The notes below the pieces were generated by a model, which saw nothing but the letters and a program-made list of their open reading frames with translations, was not told where the DNA came from and ran no database searches. The position numbers and the translations under genes are program-made. Below are positions 7,225-14,739 of a stretch of 18,277 nt of DNA, piece by piece. This DNA comes from Actinomycetes bacterium (GTDB lineage: Bacteria; Actinomycetota; Actinomycetes; Mycobacteriales; Mycobacteriaceae): NCBI GenBank assembly GCA_023404955.1, contig JAEXZY010000069.1, positions 1-18,277 on the forward strand, given 5' to 3'. Position 1 is the first letter of the stretch. Every line of letters starts with the position of its first letter.

Positions 7225-8094
7225 CTACCGCGGCACGTCGGGCGGGCTGATGCTGCGCGACGGGAGTCCGAGTGAGCGCACGTGGGCTGCGATCTCGCCC
7301 AGGCTGGTGGTCCACACGTCGTCGTGACCGACAACGTAGCTCATCAAATCGTCGAGTTCGGCTGCGCGCGAGGGTCTCCCCGTGAGGAAGGGATGATTGG
7401 TCAGCACCCAGCAGCCACCGACCCTGCGCAGCGCGTCGAACTCGAGCTGCCACAGTTCCCGCGCCTTGCGTGGTGATTCGATCAGTCCGCTGCCCGACAC
7501 GTCGGGAAGGAAGCAGTACTGCTCCCAGTCGTCGAGCGCCCACTGGATGGGGATCTCCACGAGATGCCCGTCGTCCCCCACCGCGAGTTCGTACGGATGG
7601 TCGGCGTCCATCAGGCTGGAGTCGTAGAGGAAGCCACGGTCGACCAGCAGGGCCGGGGTGCGCCAGGACAGGTCCCACATCGGGGCCCGGTACCCCACCG
7701 GACGGACGCCTGCAACGTCGGCCAGAGCGGCCAATCCGCGGTCCAGCGCGTCGATCTCGCCCTCCAGCGACAGCTTGGTCGGCTGCTCGTGCAGGTAGCC
7801 GTGGTGCGCAATCTCGTGACCGGCGGCGACGACCGCGCGGATCGCGTCCGGGTACCGGTCGGCGGTGTGGCCGGGGACGAAGAACGTCGACGCGATCTGG
7901 TGCCGCTCCAGCAGGGTCAGGATGCGGGGCAGGCCGACGAGGGGGCCGTAGGCCTGATGGCTCATCACGCTCATCCGTGCACCCACCGACTCCCAGTCGC
8001 CGGAGGCGTCCCACAGCACCGCCGACTCTGCATCCACGTCGAACGTGAACGCAGCCGCCGCGACTTTGCCTTTCGGCCAATCGAATTCGCTCAT
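7225..8094 (-). CDS. NodB/PuuE-type polysaccharide deacetylase-family hydrolase
   Basis: 289 residues from the ATG at 8094, which overlaps the ureohydrolase stop in an ATGA. Family motifs: motif 1 TFDVDAE (D19, D21), motif 2 AHHGYLHE (H97/H98, H102) and motif 3 YRAPMWDLS (R136). No signal peptide is present, so it acts in the cytoplasm, unlike cell-wall or chitin deacetylases. The FDVDAE and HHGYLHEQP forms are those of the PuuE allantoinase/H. pylori PgdA-like subgroup, some of which act on small C-N compounds rather than polymers. Being last in an operon with a ureohydrolase and a permease also points to a small substrate, for example an N-acyl, formyl or carbamoyl amine. The actual substrate is unknown. 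Confidence 0.85.
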   Translation of the reverse strand: MSEFDWPKGKVAAAAFTFDVDAESAVLWDASGDWESVGARMSVMSHQAYGPLVGLPRILTLLERHQIASTFFVPGHTADRYPDAIRAVVAAGHEIAHHGYLHEQPTKLSLEGEIDALDRGLAALADVAGVRPVGYRAPMWDLSWRTPALLVDRGFLYDSSLMDADHPYELAVGDDGHLVEIPIQWALDDWEQYCFLPDVSGSGLIESPRKARELWQLEFDALRRVGGCWVLTNHPFLTGRPSRAAELDDLMSYVVGHDDVWTTSLGEIAAHVRSLGLPSRSISPPDVPR

Positions 8095-9059
8095 CGATCC
8101 GCCATCAGAGTAACCAGCTCGTAGGCGAGGTTGGCCGCCGCGACAGCGGTTACCTCGGCATGATCGTAGGCCGGCGCCACCTCGACGACGTCGGCACCGA
8201 CGATCGGCAGCTCGCGCATCGCGCGCAGCACGGCGACCAGCTCGCGGCTGGTCATCCCGCCGATCTCCGGGGTGCCGGTGCCGGGAGCGAACGCTGGGTC
8301 GAGGACGTCGATGTCGATCGACACGTAGACCGGATGGTCGCCCACCCGGTTCAGGATCCGCTCGATCGTCCCGTCGACGCCGATGCGGTCGATGTCGCGG
8401 CAATGCACCACGGTGAAGCCCAGCTCGGCGTCGTCGAGTAGGTCGGCGCGGTCGTACAGCGAGCCGCGGATCCCGACGTGCGCCGACCGATCTTTCACCA
8501 GCAACCCCTGCTCGGCTGCGCGGCGGAACGGCGTGCCGTGCGTGCAGGGGGCGCCGAAGTAGGTGTCCCAGGTGTCGAGGTGCGCGTCGAAGTGGACCAA
8601 CGCGAGCGGCCCGTGCACCGCGTGCAGCGCCTGCAGCGACGGCAGTGCGATCGTGTGGTCCCCGCCGAGCAGCACCACCCGGTGGCCGTCCTCGGTCAGC
8701 AGCGCAGCGACGCCGTCGCGTATCTGGTCGACCGCGGCGGAGATGTCGAACGGGTTGGCGGCGATGTCGCCGGCGTCGACCACCTGGGCGGAGGTGAACG
8801 GCATGGCGTCCAGCGCCGGGTGGTAGGGCTTGAGCAGTCTTGACGCCTGGCGGATCGCGGCCGGTCCGAACCTTGCCCCCGGGCGGTAGGTCACCCCGCT
8901 GTCGAACGGCACGCCGGCCACCGCGATGTCGTAGCGGTCTACCTCGTGGCGTTGCGGCAGCCGCGCGAATGTGCCCAGACCCGCGTAGCGCGGGACCTCT
9001 TGGGCATCGATCTGACCGAGCGTGCCGCTCTCGGTACGCACATACGATCCCTGTGCCAT
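8091..9059 (-). CDS. speB: Agmatinase-family ureohydrolase (agmatinase or guanidinobutyrase type)
   Basis: 322 residues, the usual length. The two-manganese site is complete: H135 in GGDHTI, D158, H160 and D162 in FDAHLDTWD, D249 and D251 in SIDIDVLDP, followed by the signature AFAPGTGTPE. These enzymes remove urea from guanidino compounds: agmatine to putrescine, guanidinobutyrate to GABA, guanidinopropionate, or guanidine itself. The CTHGTPFRRA loop is seen in agmatinase- and guanidinobutyrase-type enzymes and does not fix the substrate. Start ATG at 9059 has AAGGGAG seven bases upstream. It follows the SDR gene by 14 bases and overlaps the deacetylase start by four. The symbol speB is used for the family only. 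Confidence 0.9.
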   Translation of the reverse strand: MAQGSYVRTESGTLGQIDAQEVPRYAGLGTFARLPQRHEVDRYDIAVAGVPFDSGVTYRPGARFGPAAIRQASRLLKPYHPALDAMPFTSAQVVDAGDIAANPFDISAAVDQIRDGVAALLTEDGHRVVLLGGDHTIALPSLQALHAVHGPLALVHFDAHLDTWDTYFGAPCTHGTPFRRAAEQGLLVKDRSAHVGIRGSLYDRADLLDDAELGFTVVHCRDIDRIGVDGTIERILNRVGDHPVYVSIDIDVLDPAFAPGTGTPEIGGMTSRELVAVLRAMRELPIVGADVVEVAPAYDHAEVTAVAAANLAYELVTLMADR

Positions 9060-9073
9060 GTCGTGCTCCCTTC

Positions 9074-9838
9074 TCACACCCGCGCGCGTGTGGACCCGCC
9101 GTTGCAGGACAGCACCTGTCCCACCACGGCCGAGACCTCGAAATCGGCGAGCAGTTCCACTGCGGCCGCGATCTCGTCGACAGTTCCGATGCGGCCCAAC
9201 GGAATAGCCTCCGCGTAGCGGGAGTGCACGGTGGCCAGGTCGACACCCGCGGCGGCGGCATCCACCTCCAGTTGCGGGGTGTCGGTGACGCCGGGTGCGA
9301 CGGCGTTGACGATGATCCGCTCCGGTGCCAATTCGCGGCCCAGCGTCTTCACGAGTGAGATCAGCCCCGCCTTCGACGCCGCATATGCCGTCGCCTCCGG
9401 CCAACCGGTGACACCCCATTCACTGCTGATCACGACGATGCGACCTTCCCCCTGCCGTCGCATGTGCGGTAGCACGGCCTGCACCAGGAAGAAGGTGCCG
9501 CCGAGGTTGGTGTCGACGACCTTCCACCAGTCGGCGTCGTCGTGCTCGAGCAGCGGGGCCATCGTCATGTACGCGTGGTTGGCCACGAGCACGTCGAGAC
9601 GGCCGGCGGTACGCGCGACACCGTCAGCAATGCGCACGCATTCGGCCGGATCGGAGACGGCGCCGGGCACCGTGAACCCGCCGATCTCATCTGCCAATTC
9701 AGTGAGCGCGGCACTGCCGCGCAAATCGTTGACCGCGACGGTGGCGCCGGCGGCAGCTAATCGCCGGGCGTGCGCAACGCCCATACCCTGCGCGGCTCCG
9801 GTGACCAGCGCGACGCGACCCGTCAGTGAGGTCGTCAT
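9074..9838 (-). CDS. Short-chain dehydrogenase/reductase (SDR), first of a pair by position
   Basis: 254 residues from ATG at 9838, which overlaps the stop of the neighbouring SDR (ATGA). Cofactor motif TGAAQGMG at residues 13-20; catalytic S139, Y152 and K156 (YAASK), with N111 in DTNLGG. The end SCNGGSTRARV resembles 3-oxoacyl-ACP reductase-like classical SDRs. An acidic D38 after the second strand (AVNDL) favours NAD over NADP. The usual NNAG motif is replaced by ANHAY at residues 86-90, which is unusual. Likely an alcohol or ketone oxidoreductase acting on an intermediate of the operon's substrate; the reaction cannot be named. Confidence 0.88.
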   Translation of the reverse strand: MTTSLTGRVALVTGAAQGMGVAHARRLAAAGATVAVNDLRGSAALTELADEIGGFTVPGAVSDPAECVRIADGVARTAGRLDVLVANHAYMTMAPLLEHDDADWWKVVDTNLGGTFFLVQAVLPHMRRQGEGRIVVISSEWGVTGWPEATAYAASKAGLISLVKTLGRELAPERIIVNAVAPGVTDTPQLEVDAAAAGVDLATVHSRYAEAIPLGRIGTVDEIAAAVELLADFEVSAVVGQVLSCNGGSTRARV

Positions 9839-10530
9839 ATCACCGCTCCCGAGTTGACGTTGACCACGTCGCCGACGCTGAAGCCCGCATCGCACACCAG
9901 GTACTCGACGCAGCGGGCGACCTCGTGCGGGAGAGCGAGCCGGCGCAGCGGCAGTGTGGCGAGGTAATCGGCTGCGCGCCACGGGGAATCGGCGGCCAGC
10001 AGAGGCGTGTCGGTGGGGCCGGGGGCGACGGCGTTGACGCGCACGCCCGCCCGCGCGACCTCCGCGGCGAGGCTGCGCATCGCCCCCAGCAGGGCGCCTT
10101 TGGCCGCGGCGTAGTGCGCGTCGTGCTCACCTCCCCCGACCGCGAGTTCACTTGCGATCGCCACCAGCGCGCCTTTGTTCGTGACCAGATCCGGCACGCA
10201 GGCCCGCGCGAGGTTGACGAAGCCGCCCAGGTGCACCCGCAGCATCCGCCGCCACGCCGTCGCGGTGATCTCCTCGACCGGAGCCATCGCGTAGTGCCCC
10301 GCGACGCTGATCGCGGCGTGCACCGGCCCCAGTCGCTCGCGCACCGTCTCCACCGCCGAGGCGACCGCCGCGCCGTCGGAGACGTCGGCACGCACCGCGC
10401 AGTCGACACCGTCGACATCGACGAGATCGACGCCGCCGACCACGAATCCACGGGTGTGCAGCGCCGTGACGACGGCCGCGCCGATACCGCTGGCCGCGCC
10501 GGTGACGATCGCTACCGGAGCCTCAGTCAC
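9835..10530 (-). CDS. Short-chain dehydrogenase/reductase (SDR), second of a pair
   Basis: 231 residues from a GTG at 10530 that overlaps the permease stop (GTGA). Cofactor motif TGAASGIG at residues 10-17, D35 in GGVDL suggesting NAD, catalytic S127, Y140 and K144 (YAAAK), and a normal C-terminal region. The NNAG motif reads SVAGH, and the position of the supporting catalytic Asn carries H100 (RVHLGG instead of the usual xVNLxG). It is a distant paralogue of the adjacent SDR. Two SDRs in succession may act on two steps or form a mixed enzyme. The frame stays open upstream into the permease gene, but that part is a shadow of the permease in another frame. Confidence 0.87.
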   Translation of the reverse strand: MTEAPVAIVTGAASGIGAAVVTALHTRGFVVGGVDLVDVDGVDCAVRADVSDGAAVASAVETVRERLGPVHAAISVAGHYAMAPVEEITATAWRRMLRVHLGGFVNLARACVPDLVTNKGALVAIASELAVGGGEHDAHYAAAKGALLGAMRSLAAEVARAGVRVNAVAPGPTDTPLLAADSPWRAADYLATLPLRRLALPHEVARCVEYLVCDAGFSVGDVVNVNSGAVI

Positions 10531-12005
10531 CGGGAGCGCCGGGTCTCGTCGGCGCGTTCGTCGGCGATCTCGGCATCCTCGATGACGCTGACGGCCACGA
10601 TGCGCGAGCGTACTGCCGCGAAGATCGCCGCACCCAGCACTGCGAGCGCCAGGACCCCGATCCACACCGACCAGTCCAGGTAGCGCTGCTCGTAGACCGC
10701 GCGGGGCCACGAGATGTTGAGCATCTGCAGCACCGCCCAGATCACCGCCACGGCGGCGACCGGCAGCGCGAGGCGCCCGAGCGAGAAGGACGGCGCGGTC
10801 CAGGTGCGGCGGATCAGCACGACGAGGAACCCGATGAGCGGGAACAGGAACGCCAAGTAGAAGCCGCCGGTGGTGAAGTTGACCATCAGGGAGTAGATGT
10901 CGCCGGCCACGATCGACAAGCCGAACAACGCGCCGCCCACGACGGTCGTCACGCCGATGGCAGCCACCGGCATCCGATTGGTTCCGCCCAAGCGCGCCAG
11001 CACACCCGCTGCCGGAAGCGCGCCGTCTCGGGCATAGGCCCAGATGACTCGTGACCCCGCGGTTTGCAATGCCAGGAAGCTGGCCAGGAATCCGACCACG
11101 AACAGCACCTCGACGGGTTTGGCGATGCCTGCGCCGAGCGCGGCGGTCAGCGTGTCGTAGACCGGCTCGGCCACCGAACCTGTGGTCACCGCATCCATGT
11201 CGGGGATGGCCAGGATGATCGCCAGGCTGGAGTACGCCACCACCAGCGCGATGAAGGTGAGCGAGAACAGGACCGCTTTGGGCAGGTCGCGGCGGGGCTC
11301 GTGCACCTCTTCGGCGATCGCGCCGGCACTTTCGAACCCGACGAACGAGAAACCGATGAACGCGACGGCGATCAGGAAGGGCCCCGACAGGTAGGACCAC
11401 GTGTCGGCTCCCGCGCCACCACCATCGAAGAGCACCGAGAGCGAGTTGTTGCGGTGGAACATCAGCAGCCAGGTGCCCAGCCCGATCGAGCCGAGCACCT
11501 CGGCGACGATGCTGGCGGTCATGAACAGCTTGAGCGCGCCGCGGCCGATCAGGTTGATCACGGTGCCGCACAACAGGATCACCAGTGCGATCCCCGCGCG
11601 CAGACCCCCCGAGGGCGCCTCGACCCCGGCTATGTTGGCGATGAATCCGGCCGCGCCCAGCGCCACGGTGGCCATCGCGATCACCAGGGTCCACATGTAG
11701 AACCAGCCGGCGAACCAGCCGTAGCCGGTGCCCATCAGGCGGCGCGACCATTGGTAGATCGATCCCTCCAACGGCCACCGCGACACCAGCGTGGCGAACA
11801 CGAACGCGACCAGCAGTTGGCCGCCGAACACGAGCAGGAATCCCCACCAGAAGCTCGGACCCGCAGCTGTCAGCGCGAGACCGAAGATGCCGTAGAGAGC
11901 GACGATCGGCGAGATGAACGCGAACGCAAAGGCGAACGCCGACCAGAGCGAGAACTCCCGCCGCAGCGTGTACGGCGAGTCGACGCTGTCAACGGATGAC
12001 GTCAT
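10527..12005 (-). CDS. APC-superfamily amino acid/polyamine permease
   Basis: 492 residues with about 12 hydrophobic segments. The N-terminal part REFSLWSAFAFAFAFISPIV and GGQLLVAFVFATLVSRWPLEG are the conserved first helices of the amino acid-polyamine-organocation family; FSFVGFESAGAIAEEVHEPRRDLPKA is the characteristic loop after helix 6. These are secondary transporters of amino acids, GABA, ethanolamine, putrescine and similar amines; the specificity is not readable. Start ATG at 12005 has GGAGGAG upstream. As first gene of the minus-strand operon it supplies the substrate to the enzymes encoded behind it. It is divergent from the PucR-type regulator, with a 165-base gap holding strong repeats. 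The C-terminal tail is charged and cytoplasmic. Confidence 0.9.
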   Translation of the reverse strand: MTSSVDSVDSPYTLRREFSLWSAFAFAFAFISPIVALYGIFGLALTAAGPSFWWGFLLVFGGQLLVAFVFATLVSRWPLEGSIYQWSRRLMGTGYGWFAGWFYMWTLVIAMATVALGAAGFIANIAGVEAPSGGLRAGIALVILLCGTVINLIGRGALKLFMTASIVAEVLGSIGLGTWLLMFHRNNSLSVLFDGGGAGADTWSYLSGPFLIAVAFIGFSFVGFESAGAIAEEVHEPRRDLPKAVLFSLTFIALVVAYSSLAIILAIPDMDAVTTGSVAEPVYDTLTAALGAGIAKPVEVLFVVGFLASFLALQTAGSRVIWAYARDGALPAAGVLARLGGTNRMPVAAIGVTTVVGGALFGLSIVAGDIYSLMVNFTTGGFYLAFLFPLIGFLVVLIRRTWTAPSFSLGRLALPVAAVAVIWAVLQMLNISWPRAVYEQRYLDWSVWIGVLALAVLGAAIFAAVRSRIVAVSVIEDAEIADERADETRRSR

Positions 12006-12032
12006 GAGTGCTCCTCCGGTGCCGGGTTGGAG

Positions 12033-12038
12033 AAACTA
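12033..12038 (-). promoter_or_regulatory. Candidate -10 element of the APC permease operon
   Basis: On the minus strand the bases read TAGTTT, fitting TAnnnT. It would start the transcript near 12026, leaving a leader of about 20 bases with the GGAGGAG site. It overlaps the end of the dyad at 12036-12070. Match by eye only. Confidence 0.35.
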
Positions 12039-12070
12039 TCGGTCGGCGCAGCACTGCGCACCACCGATAG
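12036..12070. promoter_or_regulatory. Nested dyad in the permease/PucR divergent region (candidate operator)
   Basis: Outer arms CTATCGGT (12036-12043) and ACCGATAG (12063-12070) are perfect inverted repeats; inner arms GCGCA (12046-12050) and TGCGC (12055-12059) form a second dyad with almost the same centre. It covers the likely -35/-10 region of the permease operon and lies upstream of the PucR-type gene, so it is the best candidate for that regulator's binding site. Confidence 0.55.
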
Positions 12071-12084
12071 CGCCGAATTCGCAG

Positions 12085-12125
12085 CGATCGCACCGTCGGC
12101 GGGGGCTCCCATTGGACGATCGCAC
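12085..12125. repeat. 9-bp direct repeat in the permease/PucR divergent region
   Basis: CGATCGCAC occurs at 12085-12093 and again at 12117-12125, 32 bases apart, about three helical turns. Its location upstream of the PucR-type gene would suit paired regulator sites on one face of the helix, but a chance repeat in GC-rich DNA is possible. Confidence 0.3.
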
Positions 12126-12157
12126 AACGGTCGGTGGCCGCGATGTGACGGCGGCGT

Positions 12158-12163
12158 TACGCT
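12158..12163 (+). promoter_or_regulatory. Candidate -10 element of the PucR-type gene, leaderless
   Basis: TACGCT fits TAnnnT and ends seven bases before the ATG at 12171, the geometry expected for a leaderless transcript. No ribosome binding site is present before this ATG, which agrees, and this supports 12171 over upstream in-frame starts. Confidence 0.45.
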
Positions 12164-12170
12164 CGGGCCC

Positions 12171-13580
12171 ATGATCGACCCGCCGGAGCTCGGCGCGGCG
12201 GCGCCCACTGTGCGCGACCTGCTGGCCGATTCCCTGCTGGGTCTGACCGAGCCCCCCGGGGCGAGCCAGGATCTTGACCGGCCCATCACCTGGGTGCACA
12301 CCACCGAGCTGCAGGATCCGGCGCGCTATCTCAGCGGCGGCGAGCTGGTGTGCACCGTGGGTCTGCTGCTGCAGTCCCCGCAGGACTGCCATACCTTCGT
12401 CGACGCTCTCGCTCGCTCGAACGTGGCAGGCCTGTGCTTCGGCACCGGCGACGGCCATGACGTCGTTCCGGCCGAGCTGATGTCGCGCTGCCGTACCCAC
12501 GGCCTGCCGGTCGTCGTGGCGCCGCAGACCGTGCCGTTCGAGACGGTGAGCCGCTTCGTCGCGGACTACCGGCTCGGCAGCGAACTCGCCGCCGCGCGTG
12601 CCACCAATACGCTTGTGCCTGAATTGATCTCGGCGCTACGGCGACGAGAGCCGGTACGTCGGCTGCTCGACCGGGCGGGCGAGCTGATGGGTTGCTACTT
12701 GATCCTCGACGAGCAGGAGACGCGACCGCCCGCCACGGACGGCGCGGCCGAGGCGACGGTCGGGATCCCCGAGCTGGGCACGCTGGTGTGGATCGGTCGC
12801 GGTGACCGGCCCGATCCGTCGCTGCTGGCCATGATCGGGCGCTTCGCGCGAGCCGCGCAGAGCGAGCACGACATCGAGGCCGCCCTGGCCCGGGAGCGCG
12901 TGGGCCAATTGCTGTCCCTCGTCGAACGCCGGATGCTGCTGCCCGACGCGCTGCACCAGCTCGTGGGCTGGCCCGACACCCCGGTGGCCAGTGTGCGGTG
13001 CTCGGCCTGGCCAGGTGGTGCCGGAGCCCTGCTGTCGTTGGCGTTCCCGAGTGCCCTCGTCGGCGACGCCCCCGACGTGTGTCTGGTCTTGACCGAGACC
13101 GCGACCGGCGATCCCGCCGCCGAGGCGTTGTCCCTGCCGTCGGGCCATTCTGCCGACGTGCCGATCACCGAACTCGGGCCGGCGATCACCCAGGCCCGGA
13201 TCGCGTTGAGTCTGGCCCACCAACACGGCGGCAGCATCGGGCCGGACCAGTTGAGCACACTCGACAGCCTGGTCGAGCAGTTGCCGTCGGCACAACTGTC
13301 CCCGTTCGTCGCGCAGCTCATCGAGCCGCTCGAACGGATCGACCGGGGACGGGGCACCCAGCACGTGCGGACCCTGCGTGCTCTCCTCGCCGCCAACGGG
13401 TCACTGTCGGAGGCCGCGCGCGAGCTGTACCTGCACACCAACACCGTGCGCCATCGGCTTGCCCGGATTCACGAGATCACCGGGCGGGACCCGCTGCGCT
13501 TCGACGACCAGACAGCGTTCGCGATCGCGCTGCGCGCCCGCGACCGCAGATCCGGCGGTATCTCCCGCGATCAGAGATAG
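12171..13580 (+). CDS. PucR/CdaR-family transcriptional regulator
   Basis: 469 residues. Residues about 13-135 match the PucR-type N-terminal domain (TVRDLLADSLLGL, TWVHTTELQDPARYLSGGELV, LCFGTG, GLPVVVAP). A middle sensor-like region follows, and residues about 400-458 form the PucR C-terminal helix-turn-helix (LAANGSLSEAARELYLHTNTV then RHRLARIHEITGRDP). The family controls use of purines, ureides, GABA, polyamines and similar nitrogen sources, usually from a gene next to its target. This gene is divergent from the APC permease operon and is its obvious regulator, probably as an activator responding to the substrate. The start is chosen by the leaderless promoter; the frame is open upstream to 12027 but without conserved content. 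Confidence 0.9.
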   Translation: MIDPPELGAAAPTVRDLLADSLLGLTEPPGASQDLDRPITWVHTTELQDPARYLSGGELVCTVGLLLQSPQDCHTFVDALARSNVAGLCFGTGDGHDVVPAELMSRCRTHGLPVVVAPQTVPFETVSRFVADYRLGSELAAARATNTLVPELISALRRREPVRRLLDRAGELMGCYLILDEQETRPPATDGAAEATVGIPELGTLVWIGRGDRPDPSLLAMIGRFARAAQSEHDIEAALARERVGQLLSLVERRMLLPDALHQLVGWPDTPVASVRCSAWPGGAGALLSLAFPSALVGDAPDVCLVLTETATGDPAAEALSLPSGHSADVPITELGPAITQARIALSLAHQHGGSIGPDQLSTLDSLVEQLPSAQLSPFVAQLIEPLERIDRGRGTQHVRTLRALLAANGSLSEAARELYLHTNTVRHRLARIHEITGRDPLRFDDQTAFAIALRARDRRSGGISRDQR

Positions 13581-13606
13581 GACGTCAGTCGGCCCGCGGC
13601 CATGGC

Positions 13607-14650
13607 TCAGGTGGCCATCGGGAACAGCGGCGGGTTGATTCGCGCGAAGCCTTCCTGGCGGTGGTAGGGGAAGTGCGGATAGGGCAGCGCCCGCTGACTG
13701 ACGGCGTCGAGCCGCGCGATCTGGGCGGGTTCGAGCGCCCATCCGACCGCACCGAGGTTTTCTTCCAGCTGCCGGGCGTCACGCGCGCCGACGATGACCG
13801 AGGCGACGGTCGGCCGCCGCAGTAACCAGTTCAGCGCGATCTGAGGAATGGTCTTACCGGTTTCGCCTGCAATGGCGTCGAGTTCGTCGATCACGTCGAA
13901 CAGCAGGCCGTCGTCCACCGGCGGCCCGGCACTGGCTGTCTCGTGGAGGCGGCTCACCGTCGGTATCGAAGAGTTGCGGCGAATCCGCCCGGTCAGGCGC
14001 CCCCAACCGAGCGGGCTCCAGACGAGCGCACCCACGCCCTGATCGAGGCCCAGCGGCATCAGCTCCCATTCGTAGTCCCGCCCGACCAAGGAGTAGTAGA
14101 CCTGGTGGGCGACATGACGCGGCCGATGTGCGACGTCGGCAGCCGAAAGCGCCTTCATGAGTTGCCAACCCGCGAAGTTCGAGACTCCGCTGTATCTGAT
14201 CTTGCCCTGCCGGATCAGCACGTCGAGGGTGTCCACGACCTCCTCGACAGAGGTGTGCGCGTCATAGCCGTGCAGTTGGAACAGATCGATGCGGTCGGTG
14301 TTCAACCGGCGCAGCGCCTGCTCGACGGAGGTGATCAGACGCGTCCTCGATGTCCCCGCATCAGCCGGCCCGCCTCCCATCGGGAGTGCTGCCTTCGTGG
14401 AGATCACCACGTCATCGCGTCGACCCGCCAGCGCCTCACCCAAGACCTCCTCGGACCGGCCGGCCGAATAGACGTCGGCGGTGTCGAACATCGTGATGCC
14501 GGCATCGAGGCAGAGATCGACCATTCGACGAGCTTCGGCCGCGCCCGCGTCACCCCACGCGCTGAAGAACTCGCCGCCGCCGAAAGTCGCGGCGCCGAAG
14601 GACAATTCAGAGACAAAGAGGCCCGAATTGCCTACTCGTCGATAATCCAC
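13607..14650 (-). CDS. Aldo/keto reductase
   Basis: 347 residues from a GTG at 14650 with AAGGAG five bases upstream. The catalytic tetrad is complete: D56 (FDTADVYSAG), Y61, K86 (STKAALP) and H127 (LFQLHGYD). Further family segments are GVSNFAGWQL, SPLGWGRLTG and SVIVGARDARQLEENL, placing it in the large bacterial NADPH-dependent group close to YajO/IolS-like proteins. It reduces aldehydes or ketones; the substrate is unknown. It is convergent with the PucR-type gene (26 bases between stops) and divergent from a TetR regulator, which probably represses it through the dyad at 14659-14684. It looks like a separate unit from the amine locus. Confidence 0.9.
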   Translation of the reverse strand: MDYRRVGNSGLFVSELSFGAATFGGGEFFSAWGDAGAAEARRMVDLCLDAGITMFDTADVYSAGRSEEVLGEALAGRRDDVVISTKAALPMGGGPADAGTSRTRLITSVEQALRRLNTDRIDLFQLHGYDAHTSVEEVVDTLDVLIRQGKIRYSGVSNFAGWQLMKALSAADVAHRPRHVAHQVYYSLVGRDYEWELMPLGLDQGVGALVWSPLGWGRLTGRIRRNSSIPTVSRLHETASAGPPVDDGLLFDVIDELDAIAGETGKTIPQIALNWLLRRPTVASVIVGARDARQLEENLGAVGWALEPAQIARLDAVSQRALPYPHFPYHRQEGFARINPPLFPMAT

Positions 14651-14658
14651 ATCTTCTC

Positions 14659-14684
14659 CTTAAAACGACATCAGTCCTTTTAAG
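14659..14684. promoter_or_regulatory. AT-rich inverted repeat between AKR and TetR genes (candidate TetR operator)
   Basis: CTTAAAA at 14659-14665 and TTTTAAG at 14678-14684 are perfect inverted arms with a 12-base spacer, an AT-rich island in GC-rich DNA. On the minus strand a TAGCTT at 14692-14687 could be the AKR -10, which places this dyad over the start point and the ribosome binding site of the AKR gene, a classic repressor position. Confidence 0.5.
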
Positions 14685-14727
14685 AAAAGCTACCAAAGCC
14701 GCAGCCTTAATGCGACTCCTGTCCCGA

Positions 14728-14733
14728 TAACAT
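14728..14733 (+). promoter_or_regulatory. Candidate -10 element of the TetR gene, leaderless
   Basis: TAACAT fits TAnnnT and ends six bases before the ATG at 14740; no ribosome binding site is seen. This supports a leaderless start at that ATG. Confidence 0.4.
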
Positions 14734-14739
14734 GAGTGG

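Noticed and set aside
8095..9261. Apparent N-terminal extension of the deacetylase to 678 residues
   Set aside because: It is an off-frame reading of the ureohydrolase and SDR; the ATG at 8094 in an ATGA overlap is the natural start.
10531..11847. Apparent N-terminal extension making the second SDR a 670-residue protein
   Set aside because: The extension is the permease gene read in another frame, Arg/His-rich and without structure; the GTG at 10530 gives a normal SDR.
12027..12170. 48-residue upstream extension of the PucR-type protein
   Set aside because: It would cover the divergent regulatory region, lacks conserved content, and a leaderless -10 fits the ATG at 12171.
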